NCBI RefSeq assembly: GCF_000478275.1
Contig: NZ_ASJB01000083.1
Span: 682,001 to 746,000, forward strand
Origin: Amycolatopsis orientalis DSM 40040 = KCTC 9412
Lineage (GTDB): Bacteria > Actinomycetota > Actinomycetes > Mycobacteriales > Pseudonocardiaceae
Direction of reading: 5' to 3'
Length of the DNA: 64,000 bases
A program made the translations under genes and the position numbers. How positions within the stretch are numbered: position 1 is the stretch's first letter; each line of letters starts with the position of its first letter. Below are positions 16,396-23,546 of this stretch, one piece after another. The notes beneath the pieces were generated by a model. It was not told the DNA's origin. It saw only the letters and a list, made by a program, of their open reading frames with translations, and made no database searches.

Positions 16396-16890
16396 ATGAC
16401 CGGTGTGAGCAGCCCCAAGCACGAACGCACCGGCCCCGACGGCGTGGGGGCCGTGCCCTACCTCCCCCTGTCGAGCGATGACGACGTGGTAGCGAGCGAG
16501 CAGTCCCTCGGGAAGCTCGTCGGCGACGCCACACAGCATGTCTCGACGCTGATCCGCGCCGAGGTCGAGCTGGCCAAGTCCGAGGTCGTCGCGGAGGCGA
16601 AGAAGGGCGTCAAGGGCGCCATCTACTTCCTGATCGCGCTGGTCATCGGGTTGTACAGCTCGTTCTTCTTCTTTTTCTTCCTCGGCGAACTGCTGTCGGA
16701 GTTCCTGCAGCGCTGGGCGGCGTTCCTGATCGTGTTCGGGCTGATGCTCGTCACGACGGCGGTCGCGGGGTTCCTCGGCTACCGCAAGATGAAGAAGATC
16801 AAGGCGCCGGAGCGCACGATCAACAGCTTCAAGGACACCGCCGCCGCGTTCAAACCGCACCGCGACGACTCCCCCGCCGACCACAGCTGA
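16396..16890 (+). CDS. Phage-holin-superfamily (DUF1469-type) membrane protein
   Basis: 164 residues. An acidic N-terminal tail is followed by the helix LGKLVGDATQHVSTLIRAEVELAKSEV and two membrane segments (GAIYFLIALVIGLYSSFFFFFF and WAAFLIVFGLMLVTTAVAGFLG) with a basic C-terminus. This is the actinobacterial phage-holin family III/DUF1469 pattern, not an actual lysis holin; the mycobacterial counterpart is Rv3669. It sits 15 bases before the alpha/beta-hydrolase gene and is probably co-transcribed. GTG at 16405 is an alternative start. Role unknown, perhaps envelope maintenance. Confidence 0.8.
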   Translation: MTGVSSPKHERTGPDGVGAVPYLPLSSDDDVVASEQSLGKLVGDATQHVSTLIRAEVELAKSEVVAEAKKGVKGAIYFLIALVIGLYSSFFFFFFLGELLSEFLQRWAAFLIVFGLMLVTTAVAGFLGYRKMKKIKAPERTINSFKDTAAAFKPHRDDSPADHS

Positions 16891-16905
16891 CGGGTTTTCG
16901 AGGCG

Positions 16906-17829
16906 GTGCGGGCGACACCGGATCCGTCGATCGTCCGGATCGACGGCCCGTGGACTCATCGTGACGTCTCGGCGAACGGCATCCGGCTGCACGTCGCCGA
17001 ACTCGGCGACGGGCCCATGGTGCTGCTGTTGCACGGGTTCGCCGAGTTCTGGTGGACCTGGCACCACCAGCTGACGGCCTTCGCCGACGCCGGTTTCCGC
17101 GCGGTGGCGGTGGATCTGCGCGGGTACGGCGATTCGGACAAGCCCCCGCGCGGGTACGACGCCTGGACGCTCGCGGGCGACGTCGGCGGGCTGATCAAAG
17201 CACTGGGCGCGCGCAAGGCCCACCTCGTCGGACATGCCTGGGGCGGCATGCTCGCGTGGACGGTGGGCGCGCTGCATCCCCGGCTGGTCTCCTCGGTCAG
17301 CGTGCTGGGCGGCGCTCATCCGCTCGCCCTGCGACGGGCGGTGCGACGCCCTGGACAGCTGCGCGCGTCGGGACATCTCCTGCGCTTCCAAGTCCCGATG
17401 GCGCCGGAAAAATGGCTGGTCAGAGACGACGCTCTCGCCGTCGAGGAGCTGTTCCGCGCCTGGTCCGGTCCTCAGTGGACGGACACCGCGGACTTCACCG
17501 AAACCGTGCGGACGTTCCGGCAGGCGATGCTCGTGCCGGGGGTCCCGCACAGCGCGCTCGAGTACTACCGGTGGGCGTTCCGCGCGCAGTTCCGCGGCGA
17601 AGGGCGCCGATTCAGCGAAGCGCTGCGAGGCCGCTTCGCCGCCCGGGTCCTGCAACTGCACGGTGAGGACGATCGGTGCGTCCTGCCCGAGACGGCGGCG
17701 GCGTCGCGTCGTTGGGCCCCCGACGCGCGGCTTGAGCGCTGGCCCGGCATCGGGCACTTCCCGCATCTGGAGGCCCCGGACCGGACGTCCGGGCGGTTGC
17801 TGGACTTCCTCCGTATTTTGGAGTCATGA
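16906..17829 (+). CDS. Epoxide-hydrolase-like alpha/beta hydrolase, nucleophile replaced
   Basis: 307 residues, alpha/beta-hydrolase fold in the position of mycobacterial ephE (Rv3670). The oxyanion motif LLHGFAEFWWTW, the D-loop VDLRGYGDSDKP, and the C-terminal acid (EDDRCVLPE) and His (GIGHFPHLEAP) are present. However the nucleophile elbow, normally GHDWGG in epoxide hydrolases, reads GHAWGG with Ala111, so the standard mechanism should not work. The stop overlaps the next ATG (ATGA). It may be a pseudo-enzyme, or use another residue; a sequencing error would need one changed codon (GCC for GAC). Confidence 0.8.
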   Translation: MRATPDPSIVRIDGPWTHRDVSANGIRLHVAELGDGPMVLLLHGFAEFWWTWHHQLTAFADAGFRAVAVDLRGYGDSDKPPRGYDAWTLAGDVGGLIKALGARKAHLVGHAWGGMLAWTVGALHPRLVSSVSVLGGAHPLALRRAVRRPGQLRASGHLLRFQVPMAPEKWLVRDDALAVEELFRAWSGPQWTDTADFTETVRTFRQAMLVPGVPHSALEYYRWAFRAQFRGEGRRFSEALRGRFAARVLQLHGEDDRCVLPETAAASRRWAPDARLERWPGIGHFPHLEAPDRTSGRLLDFLRILES

Positions 17830-18239
17830 CCGAACGCAAACCGACGGGTGTCTCGTTCGAGTCCTGGGTGGACCGGCAGATCAGTGCAGCCGAGGCGAAG
17901 GGCGAGTTCGACAACCTGCCCGGGGCCGGGAAGCCGCTCCCGAAGACCGACGGCAAGGACACCGCGCTCGCCTGGGTCGTCAACAAGGTCCGCGCCGAAG
18001 GGCACGACGTGTCGGCGCTGCTGCCGCCTTCGCTGGCGATCGCCAAGGAGCTCGACGACCTGCCGGATACCTTGGCGAAGGTGCGTCGCGAGGCCCGGGT
18101 GCGGGAGATCGTCGAAGAGCTGAACGAGCGGATCCGCGAGGAGCACCGGCGTCCGGCGGGTGGTCCAGTGTTGCGGGCCCGGCCGCTGGACGTCGAGGAG
18201 ACCGTCGCTTCGTGGCGCGAAGGCCTCTCCGGGGGCTGA
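17826..18239 (+). CDS. DUF1992 (DnaJ-homologue C28-like) protein
   Basis: 137-residue protein with the DUF1992 signature: SFESWVDRQISAAEAKGEFD followed by NLPGAGKPLP. The domain occurs in DNAJC28-type proteins and in small stand-alone bacterial proteins of unknown role. Its ATG overlaps the hydrolase stop by 4 bases, so translation is coupled. The last two codons and the stop lie inside the left arm of a family A palindrome. Confidence 0.8.
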   Translation: MTERKPTGVSFESWVDRQISAAEAKGEFDNLPGAGKPLPKTDGKDTALAWVVNKVRAEGHDVSALLPPSLAIAKELDDLPDTLAKVRREARVREIVEELNERIREEHRRPAGGPVLRARPLDVEETVASWREGLSGG

Positions 18240-18316
18240 AGGGCCCTTTCCCCGCATCGCATGCGGCGAAAGCGCCCTTCACCGCGTGAGATGAGGGGAA
18301 AGGGCCCTTCAGCCCC
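18232..18316. repeat. Family A multi-hairpin repeat, copy 1
   Basis: Perfect 22-base outer arms (18232-18253, beginning GGGGCTGAAGGGCCC, and 18295-18316) enclose a small hairpin CCGCAT-CGC-ATGCGG (18252-18266) and a decayed second one. The left arm contains the stop codon of the DUF1992 gene. The same plan recurs at 26011-26097, 31551-31629 and 54946-55018. It lies between convergent genes. A family B-like scrap (CGCGCGCTATGAAAGGAC) follows at 18323-18340. Confidence 0.85.
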
Positions 18317-18340
18317 GCCCTCGCGCGCTATGAAAGGACG

Positions 18341-19525
18341 CTAGTTCGCGCAGGGACCCGTCGAAGTGTTCGCGCTCAGCGCCGGAGCCGTGTCCACCAC
18401 CGGCTTGACCTGTTCGGACGTCAGCGTGAACCCGGTCTCCGGATCCTCGACGGCCGCGCCGAAGACGACCCCGATGACCTGCCCGTCCGGGTCGATCATC
18501 GGCCCGCCCGAGTTACCGCTGCGGACCTGCCCGCGCACGGTGAACACGTCGCGCTGCACGGTGTTGGACTCGTAGATGTCCGGTCCGCGCAGGTTGATCC
18601 GGCCGCGCACTCTGGCGGGCGTCGCGGTGTACGGGCCGTCGAGCGGGTAGCCGAGCACGATCGCGTTGTCGCCGGCCCGCGCGACCCGCGGCGCCAGCGG
18701 GAGCACCCGCGCCTGCAGCCTCGGCACCGCGAGCACGGCGACGTCGGCCTCGGGGTCGAAGTAGACGACGCGCGCCGCGAACTTGCCCGAAGTGGACTCG
18801 ATGGCGACCTCGTCGGTGCCCGCGACGACGTGCGCGTTGGTCATCACACGCTGCGGCGCGATGACGAAACCGCTGCCCTCCAGCGCCCGTGAGCACGAAG
18901 TCGCGTTGCCGCGGATCTTCACCACGCTGCCGTGCACCTGCTTGACGATCTCGCTCGCCTGCAGCGCGGTGTCCGGCGGGCTGGTGTCCTGGACGTTCGG
19001 CTTCTGGAACGGGTCCACAATGGACGGGAAGCCGGACGCGTCCAGCAGTTTGCGCAGTTCGCTCGGGAAGCCTTGCGCCGCTTCCGGCATGACGTCGTTG
19101 ACGCCGCCGAGCACGACCGAGCTGTTGATCGACTTCGCCAGCCCCGGCACCCCGGAAACCGCCGTGAGCGGCGTCGCGATCAGCCACGCGACCACGAACA
19201 CCACCGCGGCCTGCACCACCGCGCCGAGCGTCTTGTCGACGCCGGAGAGCTTGTCCGGATTGATCTTCTGGCGCAGTTTCCGCCCGACCCAGACACCGAG
19301 GGTCTCGCCGAGCGCGACCAGGAACACCACGGTCGCCACCGCGAAGGCGACCTTCGCCGCCGGATGCTCGAACAGTTCGACGACCAGCGGCGCGATCTTG
19401 ATCCCGGCGAGCGCGCCCAGCACCACTCCGACCAGCGAGGGGAGGGCGATGATCACCCCCTGGAACGCGCCGGACACGCCGGCCAGCAACGCGAGCAGGA
19501 TCACCAGTACGTCAACCCAGTTCAA
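18341..19525 (-). CDS. marP: MarP-like periplasmic serine protease (acid resistance)
   Basis: 394 residues. The first 140 or so residues hold four membrane segments of the CvpA type (VDVLVILLALLAGVSGAFQG onward); the rest is a trypsin-like protease outside the membrane with His in MTNAHVVAG, Asp in DPEADVAVLAV and Ser in RSGNSGGPM. Cys in NATSCSRAL and the final CAN can form the regulatory disulfide known for M. tuberculosis MarP (Rv3671c), which guards cytoplasmic pH in acid and oxidative stress. The start is a TTG at 19525 preceded by AAGGAG; it is 6 bases after the Nudix gene in a run with thioredoxin and nth, as in mycobacteria. Confidence 0.9.
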   Translation of the reverse strand: MNWVDVLVILLALLAGVSGAFQGVIIALPSLVGVVLGALAGIKIAPLVVELFEHPAAKVAFAVATVVFLVALGETLGVWVGRKLRQKINPDKLSGVDKTLGAVVQAAVVFVVAWLIATPLTAVSGVPGLAKSINSSVVLGGVNDVMPEAAQGFPSELRKLLDASGFPSIVDPFQKPNVQDTSPPDTALQASEIVKQVHGSVVKIRGNATSCSRALEGSGFVIAPQRVMTNAHVVAGTDEVAIESTSGKFAARVVYFDPEADVAVLAVPRLQARVLPLAPRVARAGDNAIVLGYPLDGPYTATPARVRGRINLRGPDIYESNTVQRDVFTVRGQVRSGNSGGPMIDPDGQVIGVVFGAAVEDPETGFTLTSEQVKPVVDTAPALSANTSTGPCAN

Positions 19526-19531
19526 CGGCGA

Positions 19532-20239
19532 CTACTCCTTCTCCGGCACTTGCCGCCCGTCGACCCGCGCCTGATGTTCGGCCAACGCTACGTCAAGGTC
19601 CCGGACGTCGCCGTGGTCCCATTCGCGTTCCCAGCCGCCGAGCGACAAGGTCATCGCGAGCAGGCCGCCCGTGAAGCCCCAGACGAACAGCCCGCCGACG
19701 TCGAACGCGGGCCCTTTCCAGCCGAAGCCCTCCCGTTTCACCTGGAACCGGTTGGCCGGATCGGTGAGTTCGGCGACCGGCACCCTGGCCACCGCCGCCG
19801 TCTCACCGGGGTCGACGGCGTGTACGGGGGACGGCGTCCGCCAGTAGGCGAGCACCGGCGTCACGGCGAATCCGGACACCGGCACGAACAGTTCGGGGAA
19901 GATCGCCACCGGCAGCACGCCGGAAGGCTCGACGCCGGTCTCCTCCTCCGCCTCGCGCAGGGCGGTGCCGACCGGGCCGTCGTCGCCGGGCTCGGCGCCT
20001 CCGCCGGGGAAGGCCACCTGACCGGCGTGGGAGCCGAGGGTGTCGGCACGGCGCTGGAGCAGGACGTCCGGCCCCTCCGGGCCCTCGCCGAAGAGCATCA
20101 GGACGGACGCCGGGCGATAACTGGCGTCCGGCGGCACGCTGAACCGGCTGAACGTTTCGGCGCCGACGTCCCGGCTGATCTTGACCAGCGGTTGCAGCCA
20201 GGACGGCACGGACTCCGGGTCCACGAGAGGGCCGGTCAT
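19532..20239 (-). CDS. Nudix hydrolase (CoA pyrophosphatase-like)
   Basis: 235 residues, counterpart of Rv3672c. The Nudix box is complete: GGGAEPGDDGPVGTALREAEEETGV (G-x5-E-x7-REUxEExGU pattern), preceded by RADTLGSHAGQVAFPGG, the UPF0035-like segment (LLTxRxxxMxxHxGQVxFPGG) that marks coenzyme-A diphosphatases. It would cleave CoA or its oxidised derivatives. Its ATG overlaps the thioredoxin-like stop by 4 bases. The length is longer than a minimal Nudix enzyme because of a C-terminal extension. Confidence 0.85.
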   Translation of the reverse strand: MTGPLVDPESVPSWLQPLVKISRDVGAETFSRFSVPPDASYRPASVLMLFGEGPEGPDVLLQRRADTLGSHAGQVAFPGGGAEPGDDGPVGTALREAEEETGVEPSGVLPVAIFPELFVPVSGFAVTPVLAYWRTPSPVHAVDPGETAAVARVPVAELTDPANRFQVKREGFGWKGPAFDVGGLFVWGFTGGLLAMTLSLGGWEREWDHGDVRDLDVALAEHQARVDGRQVPEKE

Positions 20240-20832
20240 GGTGTCCCTTCCACTGCGGCGCGCACCTGCTCAGTGTTCAGGAAGACGCGTGGGTTCTCGA
20301 TGAGCCGGACGTCGCCACCCGCCGTGACCAGGTACGTCGCCGGAAGAGAGGGAGGGACCTTTAGTGCCGTCCGCACCGGCCCCGACTGCCCGTCACCGTC
20401 GAAAACGGACGGCAGCCGGACACCCAGTTCGGCCAGCATCGCCAGCCCGTCGGCCCCGGAACTCGCGACCTGGACGAGAAGCACGCGCGCGGCACCGGGC
20501 TGGGCCGCGTACTCCTGGAGCAAGGGCAGCTCGCCGCGGCACGGCTGGCACCACGACGCCCACAGGTTGACCAGCACGGGACCGCCGGAAAGCGCCTTGC
20601 CGAGGTCGACCCGGGAGCCGTCACCGAGGCATTCGACGTCGACCCCGCGCAGCTTCGCCACCTCGCCCGGCCCGGGCGGCGGGCAAGCGGCGAGGCCGGC
20701 TTTCGCACGGGCTGCCGTGAGGTCCCCCGATGTCTTGACGGGCCCCTCGTCGTCACGGGCCGTGAGCAGCGCGACGATCAGGGCCACCACCAGCACGGCG
20801 GCACCGAGAGCCAGCTTGGTGACCTTCGTCAC
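20236..20832 (-). CDS. Membrane-anchored TlpA/ResA-like thioredoxin
   Basis: 198 residues. A single N-terminal membrane anchor (KLALGAAVLVVALIVALLTA) places the thioredoxin domain outside the cell membrane. The active site is WASWCQPC in LVNLWASWCQPCRGELPLL, followed by the cis-Pro region LPATYLV. It is the counterpart of Rv3673c and would reduce or exchange disulfides in exported proteins, plausibly including the disulfide of the neighbouring MarP. The GTG at 20832 overlaps the nth stop (GTGA), and the stop overlaps the Nudix start. Confidence 0.9.
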   Translation of the reverse strand: MTKVTKLALGAAVLVVALIVALLTARDDEGPVKTSGDLTAARAKAGLAACPPPGPGEVAKLRGVDVECLGDGSRVDLGKALSGGPVLVNLWASWCQPCRGELPLLQEYAAQPGAARVLLVQVASSGADGLAMLAELGVRLPSVFDGDGQSGPVRTALKVPPSLPATYLVTAGGDVRLIENPRVFLNTEQVRAAVEGTP

Positions 20833-21593
20833 CGGCGCGCCGCCAGGTCCAGGATGTGTTCGCGCTCTTCGCCCTTGACCAGCTTCGCGGCCTCTTCGAA
20901 CTCCGTCGGGCCGATTCCGTACGAGGGGCACATCTTGGCCAGCGGGCAGGCGCCACAGGCGGGTTTGCGGGAGTGGCAGACGCGGCGGCCGTGGAAGATC
21001 GTCCGATGCGAGAGGAGTGTCCACTCCTTGCGCGGGATCAGCTCGCCGACGGCGTGCTCGACCTTGACCGGGTCCTCCTCCTCGGTCCAGCCCCAGCGGC
21101 GGACCAAGCGGCCGAAATGGGTGTCGACGGTGATCCCAGGCACCCCGAAGGCGTCGCCGAGCACGACGTTGGCCGTCTTGCGGCCGACACCGGGCAACGT
21201 GACGAGGTCTTTCAGCTTGCCGGGCACTTCGCCGTCGTAGCGTTCCACCAGCGCCGCGCCCAGTCCCATCACCGAGTTCGCCTTGGCACGGAAGAACCCC
21301 GTCGGCCGGAGGTACTCCTCGAGTTCGGCGCGATCGGCGCCGGCGTAGTCGGCGGCGGTGCGATAGCGCTTGAAGAGCGCGGGGGTGACCTGGTTCACGC
21401 GGACGTCGGTGGTCTGCGCCGACAGCACGACCGCGACCAGCAGTTCGAGCGGAGTGGTGAAGTCAAGCTCGCAGTGGGCGTCCGGGAACTCGTCGTCAAG
21501 GCAACGCTTCATCCGCCTGGCGCGTCTCACCAACGCGAGCCGGCTTTCACCCTTGCCTCCCGTACGGGGGGCATTGGTGGGGGCAGGAGGCAC
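20829..21593 (-). CDS. nth: Endonuclease III
   Basis: 254 residues. Bifunctional DNA glycosylase/AP lyase for oxidised pyrimidines. The helix-hairpin-helix LPGVGRKTANVVLG carries the catalytic Lys, VDTHFGRL the catalytic Asp, and the [4Fe-4S] cluster ligands are in CHSRKPACGACPLAKMC (C-x6-C-x2-C-x5-C). The counterpart is Rv3674c. First gene of the overlapping run nth, thioredoxin, Nudix, marP. The N-terminal 20 residues are not conserved and a later start is possible. Confidence 0.95.
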   Translation of the reverse strand: MPPAPTNAPRTGGKGESRLALVRRARRMKRCLDDEFPDAHCELDFTTPLELLVAVVLSAQTTDVRVNQVTPALFKRYRTAADYAGADRAELEEYLRPTGFFRAKANSVMGLGAALVERYDGEVPGKLKDLVTLPGVGRKTANVVLGDAFGVPGITVDTHFGRLVRRWGWTEEEDPVKVEHAVGELIPRKEWTLLSHRTIFHGRRVCHSRKPACGACPLAKMCPSYGIGPTEFEEAAKLVKGEEREHILDLAARR

Positions 21594-21749
21594 CCCGATA
21601 GCCTACGGGCGCCATCGGACGAGCCAGTGGGAGCACCCACCGGTCGTCGGCCGACACGCCAGAGCACCACCTCGGCGCTTCGATCGAGGACGCCATGAGC
21701 GAGGATCTGGAGTAATGCACAGTTTTTCGGAATTCCCAGGGCAGGGCTC

Positions 21750-22001
21750 ATGACAGTCTGGTTCGTCATCCTCGTCCCGTTGGTGATCATGTTCTTCGCG
21801 CTGTTCATGGAACGCGTGGAGACCAGGCTCAAGCACGTCGCGGTGCAGGAGAACGAAGTCGAGGAGTTCCTCGAGCAGGCGCAGCCCAACGAGGTCAGGG
21901 CCCTCTACGGGCACGGAATCGGGCGCGCGCTCGAGCTGTTCCGGCTGCGCAGGCTCGGCGGGAAGGCGGCCAGGCTACGCGCGCGACGCGTGCGGAGTTA
22001 G
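21750..22001 (+). CDS. Small single-pass membrane protein
   Basis: 83 residues: one N-terminal membrane helix (VWFVILVPLVIMFFALFMERVE) followed by a charged amphipathic segment (ENEVEEFLEQAQPNEVRALYGHG) and a basic tail. AGGGCAGGG precedes the ATG. In mycobacteria a small membrane protein gene (Rv3675) holds the same place between nth and crp. Function unknown. Confidence 0.75.
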   Translation: MTVWFVILVPLVIMFFALFMERVETRLKHVAVQENEVEEFLEQAQPNEVRALYGHGIGRALELFRLRRLGGKAARLRARRVRS

Positions 22002-22094
22002 GCTCCACGTTCGAGCGAGATCGTTCCCGGCACGGACGCGCCTGCGGCGAGCCGACGGGCGATCTCGCCAGCACGCCCTAGACTGACGCGAAAA

Positions 22095-22108
22095 GTGATC
22101 GGCGACAC
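22095..22108 (+). promoter_or_regulatory. Candidate Crp binding site
   Basis: GTGATCGGCGACAC resembles the Crp core GTGA-N6-TCAC with one mismatch (ACAC for TCAC). It lies 52 bases upstream of crp, so autoregulation is possible. This is a single weak match. Confidence 0.35.
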
Positions 22109-22159
22109 GATCCCCGGCAACGAGGATCGGCGTCGTTTCTCGATGAGGAGGCACCCGAG

Positions 22160-22834
22160 GTGGACGAAACCCTGGCCCGAGCGGGCATTTTCCAGGGTGT
22201 TGAGCCGGCAGCCGCCGAGGCGCTGGCGCAGACCTTGGAATCCGTGGAGTTTCCTCGCGGGCATGTCATCTTCAACGAGGGTGAACCCGGCGACAAGCTT
22301 TACATCATCCAGTCCGGCAAGGTGAAGATCGGCCGCAAGTCACCCGACGGCCGCGAAAACCTGCTGGGCATCTTCGGCCCGTCCGACATGTTCGGCGAGC
22401 TGTCCATTTTCGACCCCGGCCCCCGGACGTCCAGCGCGACGACCGTGACCGAGGTCCGCGCGGTGACGATGGACCGCCCGGCGCTGCGGCAGTGGATCTC
22501 CACGCGCCCCGAGATCGCCGAGCAGTTACTGCGCGTGGTCGCCCGCAGGCTGCGCCGGACCAACAACATGGTCGCGGAACTGATCTTCACCGACGTCCCC
22601 GGCCGGGTGGCGCGCGCGCTGCTGCAGCTCGCGCAGCGGTTCGGCAGCCAGGAGGCCGGTCTGCTGCGGGTCACCCACGACCTGACGCAGGAAGAGATCG
22701 CCCAGTACGTCGGCGCCTCGCGCGAGACCGTGAACAAGGCTCTCGCCGACTTCGCGCACCGCGGCTGGCTGCGACTCGAGGGCAAGAGCGTCCTCATCCT
22801 GGACCCGGAGCGCCTGGCCCGGCGCGCTCGCTAG
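22160..22834 (+). CDS. crp: Crp/Fnr-family cAMP-responsive regulator
   Basis: 224 residues, colinear with M. tuberculosis Crp (Rv3676). N-terminal cyclic-nucleotide domain with GELSIFDPGPRTSSATT, the phosphate-binding cassette (Gly-Glu-Leu, then Arg-Thr/Ser-Ser), a long dimer helix, and the winged helix with LTQEEIAQYVGASRETVNKAL as recognition helix. It would control carbon and respiration genes in response to cAMP. GTG start preceded by GAGGAGG. Family D remnant and the structured element at 23003 follow it. Confidence 0.95.
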   Translation: MDETLARAGIFQGVEPAAAEALAQTLESVEFPRGHVIFNEGEPGDKLYIIQSGKVKIGRKSPDGRENLLGIFGPSDMFGELSIFDPGPRTSSATTVTEVRAVTMDRPALRQWISTRPEIAEQLLRVVARRLRRTNNMVAELIFTDVPGRVARALLQLAQRFGSQEAGLLRVTHDLTQEEIAQYVGASRETVNKALADFAHRGWLRLEGKSVLILDPERLARRAR

Positions 22835-22862
22835 AGATCTTCACCCGCAACTGCCGCAAGTA

Positions 22863-22915
22863 GTCCTCTGCTTGCGGCAGTTGCGCGTTCAAGTACCGCA
22901 TCCGGAGGACGAAAC
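22863..22915. repeat. Family D palindrome, decayed copy 2
   Basis: The right half (CCGCATCCGGAGGACGAAAC, from 22896) keeps the family D sequence, while the left half (GTCCTCTGCTTGCGG, 22863-22877) has diverged and lost its outer bases. The central TTGCGCGT-TCAA loop is partly kept. It sits just after crp. Confidence 0.7.
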
Positions 22916-23002
22916 GCGCCCGACAAGGGACGACACCGCCCTCGGCAGAACCGAACGCGCCGCACTAGGCGACCGACGAGCCCTGAAGGTGACCGGCGGA
23001 CT

Positions 23003-23158
23003 GTCTCCCCGGAAGCGCGTCAGCGCGACGGGGAGACTTCACCCCGCGCGCCCTCTTTTGGGCCGAAGGCCCACGGAAACATTTTGCAGGGCGCCCTCAG
23101 CACCCACGTGACCTGACTTCGGTCCGGCGCCCTGCGGAATGTTTCCGTCAGCGCGCGG
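23003..23158 (+). ncRNA. Structured multi-stem element, copy 1 (candidate RNA or DNA hairpin element)
   Basis: Stem I: GTCTCCCC (23003-23010) with GGGGAGAC (23030-23037), capped by GCGC-GTCA-GCGC. Stem II: CCGCGCGC (23044-23051) with GCGCGCGG (23151-23158), enclosing stem III GGGCC-GAA-GGCCC (23060-23072) and the long stem IV, 23073-23095 with 23126-23148 (23 base pairs, two mismatches; left begins ACGGAAACATTTTG). Copy 2 at 46497-46648 has the same four stems with compensatory changes. Strand is assigned by analogy of the two copies, which both read the same way on plus. It lies in the 712-base gap between crp and an MFS gene. Whether transcribed is unknown. Confidence 0.6.
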
Positions 23159-23183
23159 CAATAAACACAGCGCGCGGCAACAA

Positions 23184-23227
23184 CGAAGAGCCGGGCGCCA
23201 CCCCCGACGTGGCGCACCGGCTCTTCG
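23184..23227. other. Large hairpin downstream of the structured element
   Basis: CGAAGAGCCGG-GCGCCAC (23184-23201) pairs with GTGGCGC-A-CCGGCTCTTCG (23209-23227), about 18 base pairs with one bulge. No T-run follows, so it is not a classical terminator. A weaker pair CCCTCCGG/CCGGAGGG follows around 23268-23303. The rest of the gap up to 23517 has no convincing gene. Confidence 0.55.
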
Positions 23228-23517
23228 CTGTGCGCGGACCATCCCCCGACGATCCGCGCTCCCCGCCCTCCGGAACAAGGCCCCGACCCGTACGCCGGAG
23301 GGAGCTGGAGACTGTGTGCTGTTGTACAACCATCCACGGCCGTCGGCCGTGAACTCAAGTTCTTTCACTCTCAAGGACGCCATCTGGGTCCATTTGTTGC
23401 CCCGAATGACCCAGAATCGGCCGACTGTTATCTGATCGAGACGAACCGAGGCGGTTCAAGCTCCCAAGTACCCAGAAGACGGGGGTGACAAACCTTACCG
23501 TCACGGATCTGGCACTC

Positions 23518-23546
23518 GCGTACCAAAGTAGGTCATACTGGTACGC
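23518..23546. promoter_or_regulatory. Operator-like inverted repeat over the promoter and start of an MFS gene
   Basis: GCGTACCA (23518-23525) and TGGTACGC (23539-23546) are perfect 8-base arms spaced by 13. The right arm touches the GTG start at 23547, and the putative -10 CATACT (23534-23539) lies between the arms, 7 bases from the GTG. A repressor bound here would block a leaderless promoter. Confidence 0.5.

Noticed and set aside
16396..16890. Prophage remnant because of the holin-like domain
   Set aside because: No other phage gene is near; this DUF1469-type protein is a chromosomal actinobacterial family in a conserved neighbourhood.
23003..23158. Insertion sequence or transposon end
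   Set aside because: No transposase and no target duplication; the internal multi-stem design does not look like terminal inverted repeats.
23139..23435. Possible small protein in the crp-MFS gap
   Set aside because: Its frame runs through the hairpins, has no ribosome site and gives a low-complexity product.
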